Assembly (NCBI GenBank): GCA_905221605.1
Contig: CAJNDS010000154.1
Span: 1-64,000 of the forward strand
Length of the DNA: 64,000 nt
DNA from: Symbiodinium natans
Taxonomy: Eukaryota > Sar > Dinophyceae > Suessiales > Symbiodiniaceae
Direction of reading: 5' to 3'
The translations under genes were made by a program, and so were the position numbers. Numbering within the stretch: the first letter of the stretch is position 1; every line of letters starts with the position of its first letter. The notes below the pieces were generated by a model, which searched no databases, was not told the DNA's origin, and saw only the letters and a list, made by a program, of their open reading frames with translations. Below are positions 11,944 to 21,490 of the stretch, one piece after another.

Positions 11944-11994
11944 GCTTCGGGGGCTTGTAGGGTTTAGGGTTTCGGGCCTAGGGTTTAGGGTGTC
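11944..11994. repeat. short interstitial TTTAGGG-like array
   Basis: Several TTTAGGG and TTTCGGG units just downstream (in minus sense) of the RRM-like exon. Confidence 0.7.
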
Positions 11995-12101
11995 AGGAAG
12001 GAGGACTTGCGTGAGAATGCAACGCAGGTACTTAGGTCACTATAGGTCCTAAGTGAGTTAGCTGTGCCGCGAACTCCTTGCGTGAAGGGACCGTGCTCTA
12101 C

Positions 12102-12194
12102 ATCGTCGAATCCTTTGCCCAGACTGTCCAAGGCCGCTTTGGCGTCCGAGGCAGATCTGAAGCTGACCACCATGCTGGATTTGCTGATGTGCTC
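12102..12194 (-). CDS. RRM-like exon
   Basis: A 31-codon exon bounded by an acceptor (..ACCTGCAAG) and a GTAGAG donor, phase 0 at both ends. It contains SMVVSFRSASDAKAALDSLG, which resembles the RNP1 strand plus the following helix of RNA-recognition motifs (..V.F.s..dA..Al..L.G). A single exon cannot prove an RRM. Its position among KH exons fits an RNA-binding protein. Directly upstream (minus sense) sits a CCCTAAA array that runs into the acceptor. Confidence 0.5.
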
Positions 12195-12202
12195 CTTGCA
12201 GG

Positions 12203-12240
12203 TTTAAGGTTTAGGGTTTAGGGTTTAGGGTTTAGGGTCA
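12203..12240. repeat. interstitial TTTAGGG array next to an acceptor
   Basis: Five TTTAGGG-type units ending 10-15 bp from the acceptor of the RRM-like exon. Confidence 0.85.
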
Positions 12241-12719
12241 ATCAATAGCGACAGGCCAGAAACTTAGGGCTTCGCCCATGTTCCCCCACGTCTGGACGAC
12301 TTTTTGGGATGGGCGGGCACTGACCTGTGAGGAATAGCTGACAAGCTTCGACTGCCACCATCTCCGGCAAGCTCTTCGCCTCCAGTACCTGAGCGAGCAT
12401 ATGATGTAATCATAAACAATATTCTGATACCAGAAACGTAATCATATACGAAAATATTGCTATAACAATGAACCAATATAACAAGATCATCATAACACTG
12501 TGATTGTGGGGACCTTTCTTAACTTTTGGGCCCGGCCTCGTCCAAGTGCATCTTGGTAAGGTTCTCTGCGCCAGAGATGCAAATGGCCTCTGGCCTGGTG
12601 AAGTCTGGTGAAGTATGTCACCCTAGACCCGAAACCCTAAACCCCTCTATGCCCTAAACCCAGCCACTGAGCTTCAGAGTGGTAGTCCTAATTTCTCAAG
12701 GCTGTCCTGGGACGGAAAG

Positions 12720-13247
12720 CGGTGAAGTGACCCCCTCGCCAGGCCTGGGTGTGGAAGGCTTTGACGCAGCTTTGCTGTTCTTTCCATCCTGGAAGAAAAG
12801 CTTCTGACACATCTTCAGACACTTCTTCTCGCGAGAGGCCGGTGCCCGTACTGCGTGCATCCGTATGTCGCCTCCGCCGGCACATCACCAGGATCCTCGG
12901 TTTGTGCAGCCGCTGGAGCATCTTCGGCCGTGGCGTCCTCGGCTGTGGAAACCTGGCAACCGGGTCGGGCTCGCAGATTCAGACTTGGAGCAGGCAAAAG
13001 GTGCGAAGTAGCTCGAACATCACACCAAGTCACCAGCCCATCTCACTTTGAATTTCTGGTCTCCAAAAGAGCCCACAGCCCGTGGATGCCTTCTCGGGGG
13101 CATAGGTGTCGGATGTGAGAATGTAGCGTACGCGGATGGGGAAGTGGCGATGGCGTAGGCCCTTGGCGATCTCCACTGCGTTCCCCTGACAGGAGCATGC
13201 GGGTACAACTCTGCGAGGCTATTGCAAAGCTGCAGCTCAGCTACTTC
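12720..13247 (-). CDS. acidic linker exons of the KH/RRM region
   Basis: Three probable minus-strand exons: about 13150-13247 (after ..TCTTTCCCAG; EVAELQLCNSLAELYPHAPV), about 12845-12944 (after ..TTTCCACAG; EDATAEDAPAAAQTEDPGD, acidic) and about 12720-12845 (REEVSEDVSEAFLPGWKEQQ). The boundaries of the last two are approximate. The composition suits a disordered acidic linker between nucleic-acid-binding domains. Membership of the same gene as the KH exons is inferred only from order and strand. Confidence 0.4.
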
Positions 13248-13600
13248 CTGGGAAAGATCTGCATCGGTGCCGAGTGTGCTTTGCGCGAAGGTCGGCAAAT
13301 TACTGTAACGCCAAGTGAGGTCAGAGTACAAAGTCTCAAATGACTCTTCCCCTCTTGTAGAATCACCCTAAACCCTAAACCCTAAACCCTAAATAGAATC
13401 GGTCACAGTCCAGGAGCCCCTCCTGCCTCCTTGTCGATGATGGTCAAGTTCTCGGGATACACCAGAGTGACGCCAGCCTCTCCCATCTTGCGGTACAGCA
13501 TCCTCAAGCACAAGTCTATACTCCCCTTAGAACCTTAATAAAAACAATATCTTTTAATATTCAAGGATCTTCAGGCAATTACGCGGACTGCGGCAACCTA

Positions 13601-14060
13601 TCAACCTATCGTCTGGGTGTCGGGTGCCCGTGGGCCATGAGACGCTGTGGAGTTGAGACGCTCATCCCAGTTCTCGAGATTGTACGCAACAAACTCCACG
13701 GCTGGCACAAAGTTCCTGGCAACCGTCGCTGCCCCGCTCTCAAGCACGTGGCTCTGGAAGCTCTGAGACTTGAACATCAGGAGGTGTGAAAGGCTGCACA
13801 CTCCAAAGGCAAAGTAGCCTTTTGAGAAATCTTGGCATGTATTTCTTGTTTCGCCTGCGGCCCTTGGGTGCCGCATCGGTCGTTTTGTCAGCCTTGACCT
13901 GCCCAGAAAAATGTGGTCCGTAGACCCGACAGGGTGACGGAGGAGTGTCTTGCCGAGACGGGCGTCTGCGTGTGATGCTGTGTCATGAAGCGCCTCTTGG
14001 AGGAATGCCGCCAGGTCTTCTGCATAGTCTTCTGCCTTAAGCAAGAACGGCAGCATTCTC
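13601..14060 (-). CDS. exon(s) with DDLxxFLxEA-type helix
   Basis: The minus strand is open from about 14056 to a stop at 13601. Its start (KAEDYAEDLAAFLQEALHD) resembles two other helices in the same cluster: GAGDDMRKFLEAAQELLNKA at about 14.7 kb and GSGDDLRAFLEEAKA at about 14.45 kb. The end (..NFVPAVEFVAYNLENWDERL..) is also codon-like. The middle may be intron. This looks like one gene carrying a repeated acidic helix. Confidence 0.4.
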
Positions 14061-14304
14061 TAACAGCTGGTTCTCTTTGTTTGTACTGTTACTCTATATG
14101 TGGAGGGTGGTCTTGTTGTGTACGTCAGCATAGAATCCTACGGGTGCTGCAGACGCCTATGTGTCACTACTCACTCACGCACTGTTGCACCAGCATGTGT
14201 ACAGCAGCTCGCACCTCATCTTCTTCCTGCTCTTCCGTGGCCTCCTGGCCAGCCGGCGGCGCCGACCCAGCCTGGCGATCAGCGCACACATCTCTGCAAC
14301 CACT

Positions 14305-14382
14305 GTGCTACAAGGTTGCTAGAATGTTGCTACAATGTTGCTAGAATGTTGCTACAAATCTACTACTGCAATGTTGCTACAA
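14305..14382. repeat. 11-bp tandem repeat
   Basis: Four to five copies of AATGTTGCTAS, alternating C and G at the last position, with one spacer. Confidence 0.8.
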
Positions 14383-14399
14383 GCAGGCCACCAGACTGG

Positions 14400-14745
14400 G
14401 CCCCGGTGCCTTCGCCTCCTCCAAAAACGCGCGGAGGTCGTCGCCGCTGCCTTTGGGCACTTGAGGTTCCTCGGCACAGCTGTTCACGAGGTGCCGTTTC
14501 CGAGGCAACGATTGCTTTGAAGGTTGGAACACATTGGAATCTCATTGGAACGCACATGAATTACCACCTGCATTGGACGTCGGAGACTTTGAGATCTTCA
14601 GCCTGCTGTTGAGTAGCGTCCTGCATCTCAACGTCCTCGTCGTCATCCTCCAGGATTGCGGGATTTTCTTACTTGTGACGACCGCAGCTTTGTTCAGAAG
14701 CTCCTGTGCTGCTTCCAGGAACTTTCGCATATCGTCGCCGGCACC
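14400..14745 (-). CDS. helix exons of the KH-region gene
   Basis: Two minus-strand coding stretches: about 14640-14745 (GAGDDMRKFLEAAQELLNKA, then VTSKK) and about 14400-14490 (EEPQVPKGSGDDLRAFLEEA). They share a D-D-[LM]-R-x-F-L-E motif with the 14.0 kb exon. Boundaries are uncertain because several GT/AG choices are possible. No known domain name is assigned. Confidence 0.4.
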
Positions 14746-15047
14746 ACCTGTCCAGTTCCGGGAAATTCAGAGTCACAGTGCACTTGGCACCTGTCACTTC
14801 AGTGGCGCACATGTGCCACACTGTGTTGTTGGATGATGTTAGCCACCGAAACCGCGAGATGTGAGGCAGAGCGCCCAGCTGGAAGGCCTGTGGTCTTTTT
14901 GGTGTTGGCTCCAGGGGCTTGCCCCACTTCTGCCGGACCTCCATCGAACCGCAGGTCCTTGGTATGTACTTGCAACTTCCGGACGACAAACCTGAGGAAG
15001 TCTCCCCTGATCTCGAAGGTCAGTTTGAACTCAGGTCTGTGCTGCAC

Positions 15048-15132
15048 CCGTGTCATCACAAATCTGCCGGATTCGCTCCCCCTTCTTCCCGATGATGCGC
15101 CCCACCAGGTTCACCGGTACGTCGACCCATTC
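15048..15132 (-). CDS. KH-domain exon (GKKG loop)
   Basis: An exon of 28 codons plus one base, after an acceptor (..GTGTCAAG) and before GTGCAG. It encodes VPVNLVGRIIGKKGERIRQI followed by CDDTG, a textbook KH motif: hydrophobic strand, I-I-G-K-K-G loop, then the helix. KH domains bind single-stranded RNA or DNA. An acidic exon-like stretch upstream (about 15190-15330, VRIEAGMVIVDARGVDQDTG) may be its N-terminal neighbour. The downstream half of the domain was not located with confidence. Confidence 0.7.
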
Positions 15133-15427
15133 CTTGACACATGTTCGCTCAGTTGAAGGGCCTGAATGCATGGGACAAAACAGGGAAGACCCACCAACGC
15201 GTCTCGCGGCCAAGTGTCTTCCACCTCAGCTTGATCATGCTCTGGATCCTGATCCTTCCCCGTGTCCTGGTCCACCCCACGCGCATCCACAATGACCATG
15301 CCGGCTTCGATTCTGACGACCTCGCTTGGTTTCGATACTTGTCAAGACCTATCTGTCCTCGCCCCCTTGATTGACCCAGCAACTCCTTTGCGGTTGCACC
15401 GAGCCTCCGAAAATTGAGTCCATGTCT

Positions 15428-15662
15428 TTTGAGGTTCCCCCTTATACTAACAGTTCTTAATAAGGAACATAATAAGATCCCTATGATTAAGGACTGAGGG
15501 GAACCTTATACTAACAGTTCTTCATAGGGAATAGAATAAGATCCCTACTAAGGACTGTTAGTATCAGGGGGAACATCCCAATATATCCCAATTATACTAG
15601 TTCTTAATCGGGAACAATAAGATCCCTACTAAGGACTGTTAGTATAAGGAGGAACATCCCAA
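15428..15662. repeat. three tandem/nested copies of the TTCCCCCTTATACTA element
   Basis: Units at about 15431-15505, 15497-15577 and 15588-15657 each pair a CTTATACTAACAGTTCTTA end with TAAGGACTGTTAGTATAAGG and share an internal AATAAGATCCCTACTAAGG. Adjacent units share their GGGGAAC borders. The same family is at 6470-6595. Confidence 0.8.
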
Positions 15663-15772
15663 TCAATGTCTCTGTTGCGGCCCAAGCAGCCTTGACGTAC
15701 AGCTTGGCGCCAAGGATGGCGGGCCGCTCGTCGCTGCGGCGCCGCAGGAGGCCCTCAACGTAGCCTGAGGTG

Positions 15773-15822
15773 GTTTAGGGTTTAGGGTTTAGGGTTTAGG
15801 GTTTAGGGTTTAGGGTTTAGGG
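15773..15822. repeat. interstitial TTTAGGG array
   Basis: Seven perfect TTTAGGG heptamers. Confidence 0.92.
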
Positions 15823-16140
15823 GGCCCAACGCACAGACCCAGCGCACTAGAAGTGCAAGACAAACGTTTCCTTGTCGCATGTAGTCTGCTAGGCTCTGCC
15901 AGATGCTCATTTCTGGCTTCGTCGCACGACATGAACAACGGCTCTGGGCACTGGCAAAACAACATGGAGATCCGGAGAAAGGCTGGAGCGTGTTTGGGAG
16001 TGACTTTCGTGGCGTTCTGAAGGCTCTGCATGGAACTCTGTGGTATGCTTATGTCTAGGATGTAAGCCTGCTGATTTGTCCAGCTGCCACAGGCGCTGCT
16101 CTAAATCGAATACTTGCCAGGATTTCTAGTTAGTCGCGCT

Positions 16141-16453
16141 TCAGGAGGTCAAATCCGAAGAGTCTGCCCCCAAGATCGCAACAAGCAGTATGACTGAGCA
16201 AACGCAGTACCTGACCACTACTCGCTCCTGCCATGAGGGTTGATGGTCTAAGAGGGCCCACTTGTTGAGAATTGAAGCCAGAGCGTTGTTCAGTCTTGGG
16301 ACCGGATGAAGCGCCTCAAAGTCCCCCAGCCACCTCTACATGGTCACCACATGCGTCTCCAAGGGTCGCTGGGGTGAGTCGTCGCTGAGCAGGACCAGCG
16401 CCCCTTTGGGGGTCAAGAGCTGGACCTCGCCTGCGAAGATCGCCGGGCTTCGG
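16141..16453 (-). CDS. possible exon(s) with one in-frame TAG
   Basis: The minus strand is open from about 16453 to 16141 except for one TAG at 16336-16338. The first part contains FAGEVQLLTPKGALVLLSDD and the second part contains EALHPVPRLNNALASILNKW and a hydrophobic stretch (VCSVILLVAILG). Either the second part is intron or UTR that happens to be open, or a very short GT..AG segment (16336-16350) containing the stop is removed, or the gene is decayed. No family was recognised. Confidence 0.35.
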
Positions 16454-16913
16454 CTTGGGGACTTTCATCGTTTGACATCCATGAATTATGACAATTATGA
16501 TATGTCACCAGGTATTGCCAGATGGTCACAGTTCACGCCCCGACCCGAAACTGCAGGGTCGCCTGTCATCACGCTGTGAAGCGTTGGGATTGCTGGCGCT
16601 GCCGTGATCTGTGGTGGCATGGGCGCGCCTGTGCAGGAACACGAGGCCTCTCGGTCACTCTCTCGTTTCATTCCGATCTTGAAGCCCGAACATCCATCCT
16701 CAGCCCAGGCCTGGCTTGAACACCGAGGCCTTTGATGGCGCAGCATGCGCAGCAGGCATGGCCATTGCTGGCATGTGCATCGGCATTGGCCACGCATAGG
16801 GCCAAGGCCTCCACCGCAAGCGCACACACAGACACACGCATTCACATTCACACCCCAGAGCACGCAGTGCACCCGGCTGTCCGCCGAGTTCTGAGTCTCC
16901 AACATGCTGGCTT

Positions 16914-16960
16914 GCGACTGGCTCAGCCCAGACTGGCTCAGCCCAGACTGGCTCAGCTCA
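16914..16960. repeat. 15-bp tandem repeat, three copies
   Basis: GACTGGCTCAGCCCA repeated three times with the last copy diverging. Confidence 0.8.
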
Positions 16961-16984
16961 CGCCGCCGTGGGCGATCCCTGCGG

Positions 16985-17290
16985 TTGTGGCACAGAGGGA
17001 AGCTTAGGCTCAGCCCACAGGGCATACCAATGACTCAAAGTCAGTAGCAACCTGTCCAAATTCTCTGGATCAGTCCTGTAGGACCTTTGCTTCTGGCCTT
17101 CGTAGCAGTCAGGAGACGCTGTGGAGCTCAAGTACGTCAACACGGTGCACCTTCCTTTCCTTCCTTCTTCTCCTTCTTCCGCTTCTTCTCCTGCCGGTAT
17201 GCCGTGCGCGCATCGTGCTGTGGCCAACATGGTTTTGCAATTTTTTGCACCTTCTTGTACTTGCTGACATCTGGCGAAACTGCTCTGCCT
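16985..17290 (-). CDS. two candidate exons, one Lys-rich
   Basis: About 17130-17290 reads SKYKKVQKI.. and later YRQEKKRKKEKKEGKVHRVD. About 16985-17110 reads CYEGQKQRSYRTDPENLDRL. Both are on the minus strand and codon-like, but splice boundaries are not fixed and the Lys-rich run could partly be a GA/CT simple repeat (TTCCTTCTTCTCC). No family was recognised. Confidence 0.35.
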
Positions 17291-17657
17291 GCGGCAAGTG
17301 GTGCATGCAGAAATCTTTTGCGTGAAGCGGAGCTTGGCTATGGTCGATGAGGCTGGAATGCAGGCATTGCGGCAATGCTTGCCACATGATTACGTGCTGC
17401 TCTGTTCTGCCCTTGCCAGCAAAGACCAACGCAAGCCCACCAACAAGTCGGAAAAAGTGTGACCGAAATGACTTGCAATGTAAACCCTGAACCCTGAACC
17501 CTGAACCCTACCATCCGTGGTGGTCGGGGCGACAGGGGAGTTTCTTCGTCAGTCTCAGCCTGCGCCTGCGTCGCGCCGCTTCTTTCGGGGCGGCTCCTCA
17601 AGCTCCGGGGAGGGCGTCTTGAGCCGAAGCGCCTCGGCCTCACCAAGGAGAAACCGT

Positions 17658-18090
17658 TCATATATATATATATATATATGTGCGTGTGTGTGTGTGTGTG
17701 TGTAGGTGTATATATATATATATATATTTTTATTTATACTTATATTGATATGTTTATGTAGCTTTATCTTTGTAGTTATATTCTGTTTATCATTATGTAT
17801 ATATTTATATTTCTATTTATCCTCATATTTATATTTATGTATATAATACTATAATTTACTATAATATAATATACTGGAACATCATATAATATAATATAAA
17901 ACAGTATGCTATGACATAATACACTATAATATAACATAACGCAATATGGTATAGTTTTACATAGTATGATACAATTTCATTTCGTATAATGTAATATACT
18001 GTAATAAAGTATAGTCTATATGTAAATACAGATACGGAAAATGTATGTATATAATATGTATATATATATATATATATACATTATACGTAT
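17658..18090. repeat. AT-rich island with (TA)n and (TG)n
   Basis: About 430 bp of (TA)n, a short (TG)n and irregular TATAATATAATA-type sequence. It has no coding potential. Confidence 0.85.
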
Positions 18091-18230
18091 ATCAAGAAGG
18101 CTATTGGCCAAGTCTTGCTGCTTTTGTGCAGTCTCCTCTCGGAAGCTCTGCGCCTCTTCGTACAGATTCTCCTCAGAGTCCTCCGAGGCAAGCAAGCTCC
18201 AACCACATCTTATACAAAAGGGTTTAAGCT

Positions 18231-18275
18231 TGGGGTTTAGGGTCTAGGGTTTTGGGGTTTAGGGTTTAGGGGAGG
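18231..18275. repeat. interstitial TTTAGGG array
   Basis: TTTAGGG, TCTAGGG and TTTTGGGG variants, just past the stop of the exon at 18303. Confidence 0.85.
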
Positions 18276-18302
18276 CTACAGTCTGCCTATGCCCTTACAT
18301 GG

Positions 18303-18400
18303 TCACTTAAGGCCCTTGTCCTCTTCATCCTCCTCCTCGCTGGGGGAGGGCGGCGGCGGCGCCTTTGGCCGCTCCTTTGGCCGCTGCCGCGGCATCCGCA
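18303..18400 (-). CDS. terminal exon with acidic tail
   Basis: The minus frame encodes PRQRPKERPKAPPPPSPSEE followed by EDEEDKGLK and a TGA stop at 18303-18305. A Pro/Ser spacer and an acidic end are typical of an unstructured C-terminus. The acceptor is one of several AGs near 18390-18410. The alternative poly-Ala frame over the same bases was rejected. Parent gene unknown. Confidence 0.45.
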
Positions 18401-19354
18401 GGAAGGCGGAAAACTATGCTGGGACGTATCGCATCAGCTTCAGGCCGGCATGGGCACCCATGCGGCAGACATCGGAGTATGGCACTGCATCCATATGCTG
18501 ACTGCATCCATGCATCCATATGCTGCAGCTGATATTGGCAATTTGAATGTGGATTGAATTTCAAGCTGAACAGGTATCCTTGCGTGCGCAGTGCCCCAAG
18601 ACATCTCAACTTAAAAGCCATGCCGCGGCTTGGTGTGTTTTGCTGCTTCAGTGGTTAGAGCACCGGCGCTAGCCTCGGCTTGGAGGATGCAGAGACAGAC
18701 TCAGTGACCAGGTGCATGGCATCTTGAAGGATCTTGAAGGATTACTTGCTGCTTGTCGGTTTTCAACGAGATCCAACGCTAGATCTTGAATCTCTGAATG
18801 ACAAGAGTGAGAACGAAACCTTGCGAGGCCCTTCGACCAAGGATATTGGTGCTATCTCCTGTCTCAAAGCAACCAGCGTAGCAGGGTATGAAAATCGCAC
18901 AAACCGATTTTTTTGGCGCTGTGTGCACGTGTGTTTGTATGCCCCCAGGGTCCTTGTCAAGGCCCACCCCCCCCTCCCAAATCTTGCTTCGAACTACTAC
19001 GATCTGGCGCCAGTCTGGCGCTCCTGGAAAAGGCTGTGCCCATGTGGGACGTCTTGGGGTTCTCTGCAGGACTCGTTGTGGCTGAACATTTCAGGCCTTT
19101 ATCCAGGCCAAGGAGAAGGAGAATAGAGGAGACCTGGCTTGGAGCAAAGAGGAGAATAGCCGAGTTCAGCTCTCAGTCCCAGACAATCCCATGCCTTTTG
19201 GTGTGTTTTCCCGAACACGGAGATAAGGGAACCCTGCAAAACCTCTCCCCCTCGTTCCCTGCGTAGCGCGAGCTGGCTTTTGTCCTTTGTCTGCCGGCCA
19301 TCACTAGAGCTCCTGCTCGGGGACTCCTCGGCTGCTTCCACATGAAGACTCCAA

Positions 19355-19412
19355 AGGGTTTAGGGGTTTGGGGGTTTAGGGTTTAGGGGTTTCGGGTTTT
19401 GGGGTTTAGGGC
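19355..19412. repeat. interstitial TTTAGGG-like array
   Basis: Mixed TTTAGGGG, TTTGGGGG and TTTCGGG units. Confidence 0.85.
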
Positions 19413-19490
19413 TTCCGCGGTTTACTCTGGAAACTCTTAGGGTTTACAAGGGTGGAGGGTTTAAGGCTTTAACTCCACTGACTTGGGGAC

Positions 19491-19593
19491 CCTGGCAAGG
19501 CAGCCAAGCAGCCTTTGTCAAAGCTCTTGCTCCGGGATTGGAAGTCAAGGAAAACGGCCTGGACTTCTTCTGGAGTCCTGAGAGACTTATAGT
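19491..19593 (-). CDS. 103-nt exon of unidentified gene
   Basis: Bounded by a strong acceptor (..CGCCCTGCAG) and a GT donor (GG|GTCCCC). It encodes YKSLRTPEEVQAVFLDFQSR followed by SKSFDKGCLAALP. Phases (2 nt in, 2 nt out) are consistent. It probably belongs to the same minus-strand gene as the exons at 19.7-19.9 kb and perhaps 20.4-20.7 kb. No family was recognised. Confidence 0.5.
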
Positions 19594-19667
19594 CTGCAGG
19601 GCGACATGGACAAGCAAATGCGAACGACGATGGCCCACGCCTGAACATAACTAGCAAGGCAAGCCGC

Positions 19668-19912
19668 GCCAGTCCATCGTCTGCTTCGAAATCCAGGGGT
19701 GCATATGCCGGCTCGGCAGTTGCACCTCTCCTCCAAAGGCCACACTTGGGGGCTTCCGAAAATAGGGGTACCTTCTTGGGGTCCTCTTTATAAGGGGATC
19801 CTACTATTTGGGGATCTATCGGGTCCCCCATTTTCGTAAACCCCCCAATCGAGATCCTGTCTGTCAGGTTCAGAGCGTGGTGGTACACGTCGTGCCAGTA
19901 GCGGAAGGCAGC
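19668..19912 (-). CDS. two exons joined across an element-intron
   Basis: Exon 19842-19912 (71 nt) starts after ..GCTTCCCCCAG and reads AAFRYWHDVYHHALNLTDRI then SIGG. The next exon starts at 19744 and reads VAFGGEVQLPSRHMHPWISK then QTMDWRG. The 97-nt intron between them (19745-19841) is the inverted-repeat element itself, with GT supplied by GTTTACG and AG at the other end. Phase 2 on both sides keeps the frame open. The 3' end of the second exon (about 19668) is uncertain. No family was recognised. Confidence 0.5.
19745..19846 (-). mobile_element. introner-like element forming an intron
   Basis: In minus orientation it starts GTTTACGAAAATGGGGG and ends TATTTTCGGAAGCCCCCAAG. The ends are inverted repeats of each other and the core has GATCC and GGTACC-type palindromes. 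Its 5' GT and 3' AG coincide with the inferred splice sites of the flanking exons. Confidence 0.65.
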
Positions 19913-20012
19913 CTGGGGGAAGCAAGTTGCATTTTTCGGCATATAGAGAGAGCATAGAGCATCCCTCTCCCCTCTCTCCCCGAATCTACCTCCCCCCCCC
20001 CAACCCCTTGAC

Positions 20013-20120
20013 TAAACCCTAAACCCTAAACCCGAAACCCGAAAACCCAAACCCTACCCTAAACCCGAAACCCGAAACCCGAAACCCAAAACCCAAAACC
20101 CGAAACCCAAAACCCCCCTC
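20013..20120. repeat. interstitial CCCTAAA/CCCGAAA array
   Basis: About fourteen heptamers on the plus strand, drifting from CCCTAAA to CCCGAAA and CCCAAAA. Confidence 0.9.
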
Positions 20121-20363
20121 CCCCCCAAATCTCCCCTCTTCCCCCCCCGCCCTTACATCCCACAGAGCTCAGCGCCTTGTAGCAACGAGGCGAATCGATC
20201 CGCCCAGGCGAGTCCCGGTCCTGGCATGTGTGCACGCATCCGGCCAGGTTGGGGGCCACACTCGCTGCATTTGTTTCTATCTTCTTGCTATTATTGTTAT
20301 TGTTATTATTGTTTTTGTTCTTATTGTTTGATTCTTATGGTTATTGTTATTATTCTTTATCAC

Positions 20364-20466
20364 CGTTTGCTCTCTGCTCGGGTGGTGATGGCCCGGTGCC
20401 GATCCTTTGCCAGGGTCTCAAAATTCAGCCAGTTGTTGGCAAAGTGAATGATGCGGGCCTGCAGCA
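20364..20466 (-). CDS. 103-nt exon of unidentified gene
   Basis: Encodes LQARIIHFANNWLNFETLAK followed by DRHRAITTRAESK. It ends at a GT donor (CG|GTGATA). The start is set by phase with the upstream exon 20564-20666 across a 97-nt intron. The peptide is clearly protein-like; family not recognised. Confidence 0.55.
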
Positions 20467-20563
20467 CTCGAGTACCAGGAGATGCTTCAATCATATCATC
20501 TGCACATGTTGACCTTCATGGAAAGCTGCGCATGCTGCGCCTTGTCAACCCTCTTCCGCTCAC

Positions 20564-20666
20564 CGGGCAGGTCGCAACGCTCTTTGGCCCGGTACGAGAC
20601 GACGAGGTTGTACTCGGTAGACATCAGCCACTTGGCAGGGTTCTGGCGCGATGACTTTCGCATGTC
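20564..20666 (-). CDS. 103-nt exon of unidentified gene
   Basis: Bounded by ..CGGCCTCTTCAG and a GTGAGC donor. It encodes DMRKSSRQNPAKWLMSTEYN followed by LVVSYRAKERCDLP. The joined frame continues into the 20364-20466 exon. These two exons and the one at 19491-19593 are all exactly 103 nt. Confidence 0.6.
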
Positions 20667-20689
20667 CTGAAGAGGCCGCCAAGGCATGG

Positions 20690-20736
20690 GTTTGGGGTTT
20701 AGGGTTTAGGGTTTAGGGTTTAGGGTTTAGGGTTTA
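20690..20736. repeat. interstitial TTTAGGG array, left part
   Basis: Six TTTAGGG heptamers interrupted at 20737 by a 249-bp inverted-repeat element. The array resumes at 20986. Confidence 0.92.
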
Positions 20737-20985
20737 ATGTTGACTTCACATTAGTGATTCCCGCCGCAATTGTAAAATCCAGCTGCCGGAACACAATATT
20801 GTAACCCGCCACAATTGTAAAATCCGACCCGGGAAATCCGTTTTTTACGGGCGTGGTGCTACTACCTAATACTAAAACTAATAGTACGTCCTACCAGGAT
20901 TTAGGCGAACATTATTGAGGAGGCCCTGGCCGGAGAGATTGATCAATGAAGGGGGGGGGGGGGTTTATTAATGCGAAGTCAACAT
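20737..20985. mobile_element. 249-bp TIR element inserted in telomere-like array
   Basis: Left end ATGTTGACTTCACATTA and right end (reverse complement) ATGTTGACTTCGCATTA match at 16 of 17 positions. The element is flanked by TA on both sides (20735-20736 and 20986-20987). Removing it with one TA restores a perfect GGGTTTAGGGTTT, so the pre-insertion site is visible. Inside are two direct copies of a CAATTGTAAAATCC unit and a G run. There is no transposase; a non-autonomous element with TA (or TTA) target duplication, Tc1/mariner- or similar-type, is likely. Confidence 0.85.
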
Positions 20986-21164
20986 TAGGGTTTAGGGTCT
21001 AGGGTTTTGGGCCACATGGGGTAATCGTGTCCACCCTTACGTCCCTTGACGCCTCCAAGAAATTGATCTTCTGAGACTCGGCCAGGCGCCTTACCGTGCA
21101 GACGTTGAAATGTCTGTGTTCTGCTTCTGTTAAGTAGCATTAGCATATACTCTTTGAAGTATGT

Positions 21165-21490
21165 ATATATATATATATGCAGAAATAAGTAAATCAATCA
21201 ATAAATAAGTAAATACAAATAAATAAACAAATAAATATGGAGAGAGTCTGCCCCTTAAGAAGGAAAGCATGAACATGTAGTATACAGTATGCAGTATACT
21301 TCATACCACAGAATTCCGAAGGCTAAATTGTTTGTGAGAAGTTTAAGATTTAGCGCTATATCGGTTAGGTTGCACATCGCAGATTGTACACGATATATAC
21401 ATTGTCGGTTATGTAGTATATATAGATAGATAGAGTATATGTATATGTGTATATATATATATAGCATATGTATATTCTACGGTATATTGT
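21165..21490. repeat. AT-rich island with (TA)n tracts
   Basis: (TA)n tracts, AAATAAGTAAAT-type repeats and GTATACAGTATGC-like palindromes. No gene. Confidence 0.8.

Noticed and set aside
18640-18715. tRNA-like TTCAGTGGTTAGAGCACCGG
   Set aside because: Resembles an A box and D arm, but no B box at the right distance and no foldable tRNA; kept only as a weak hint.
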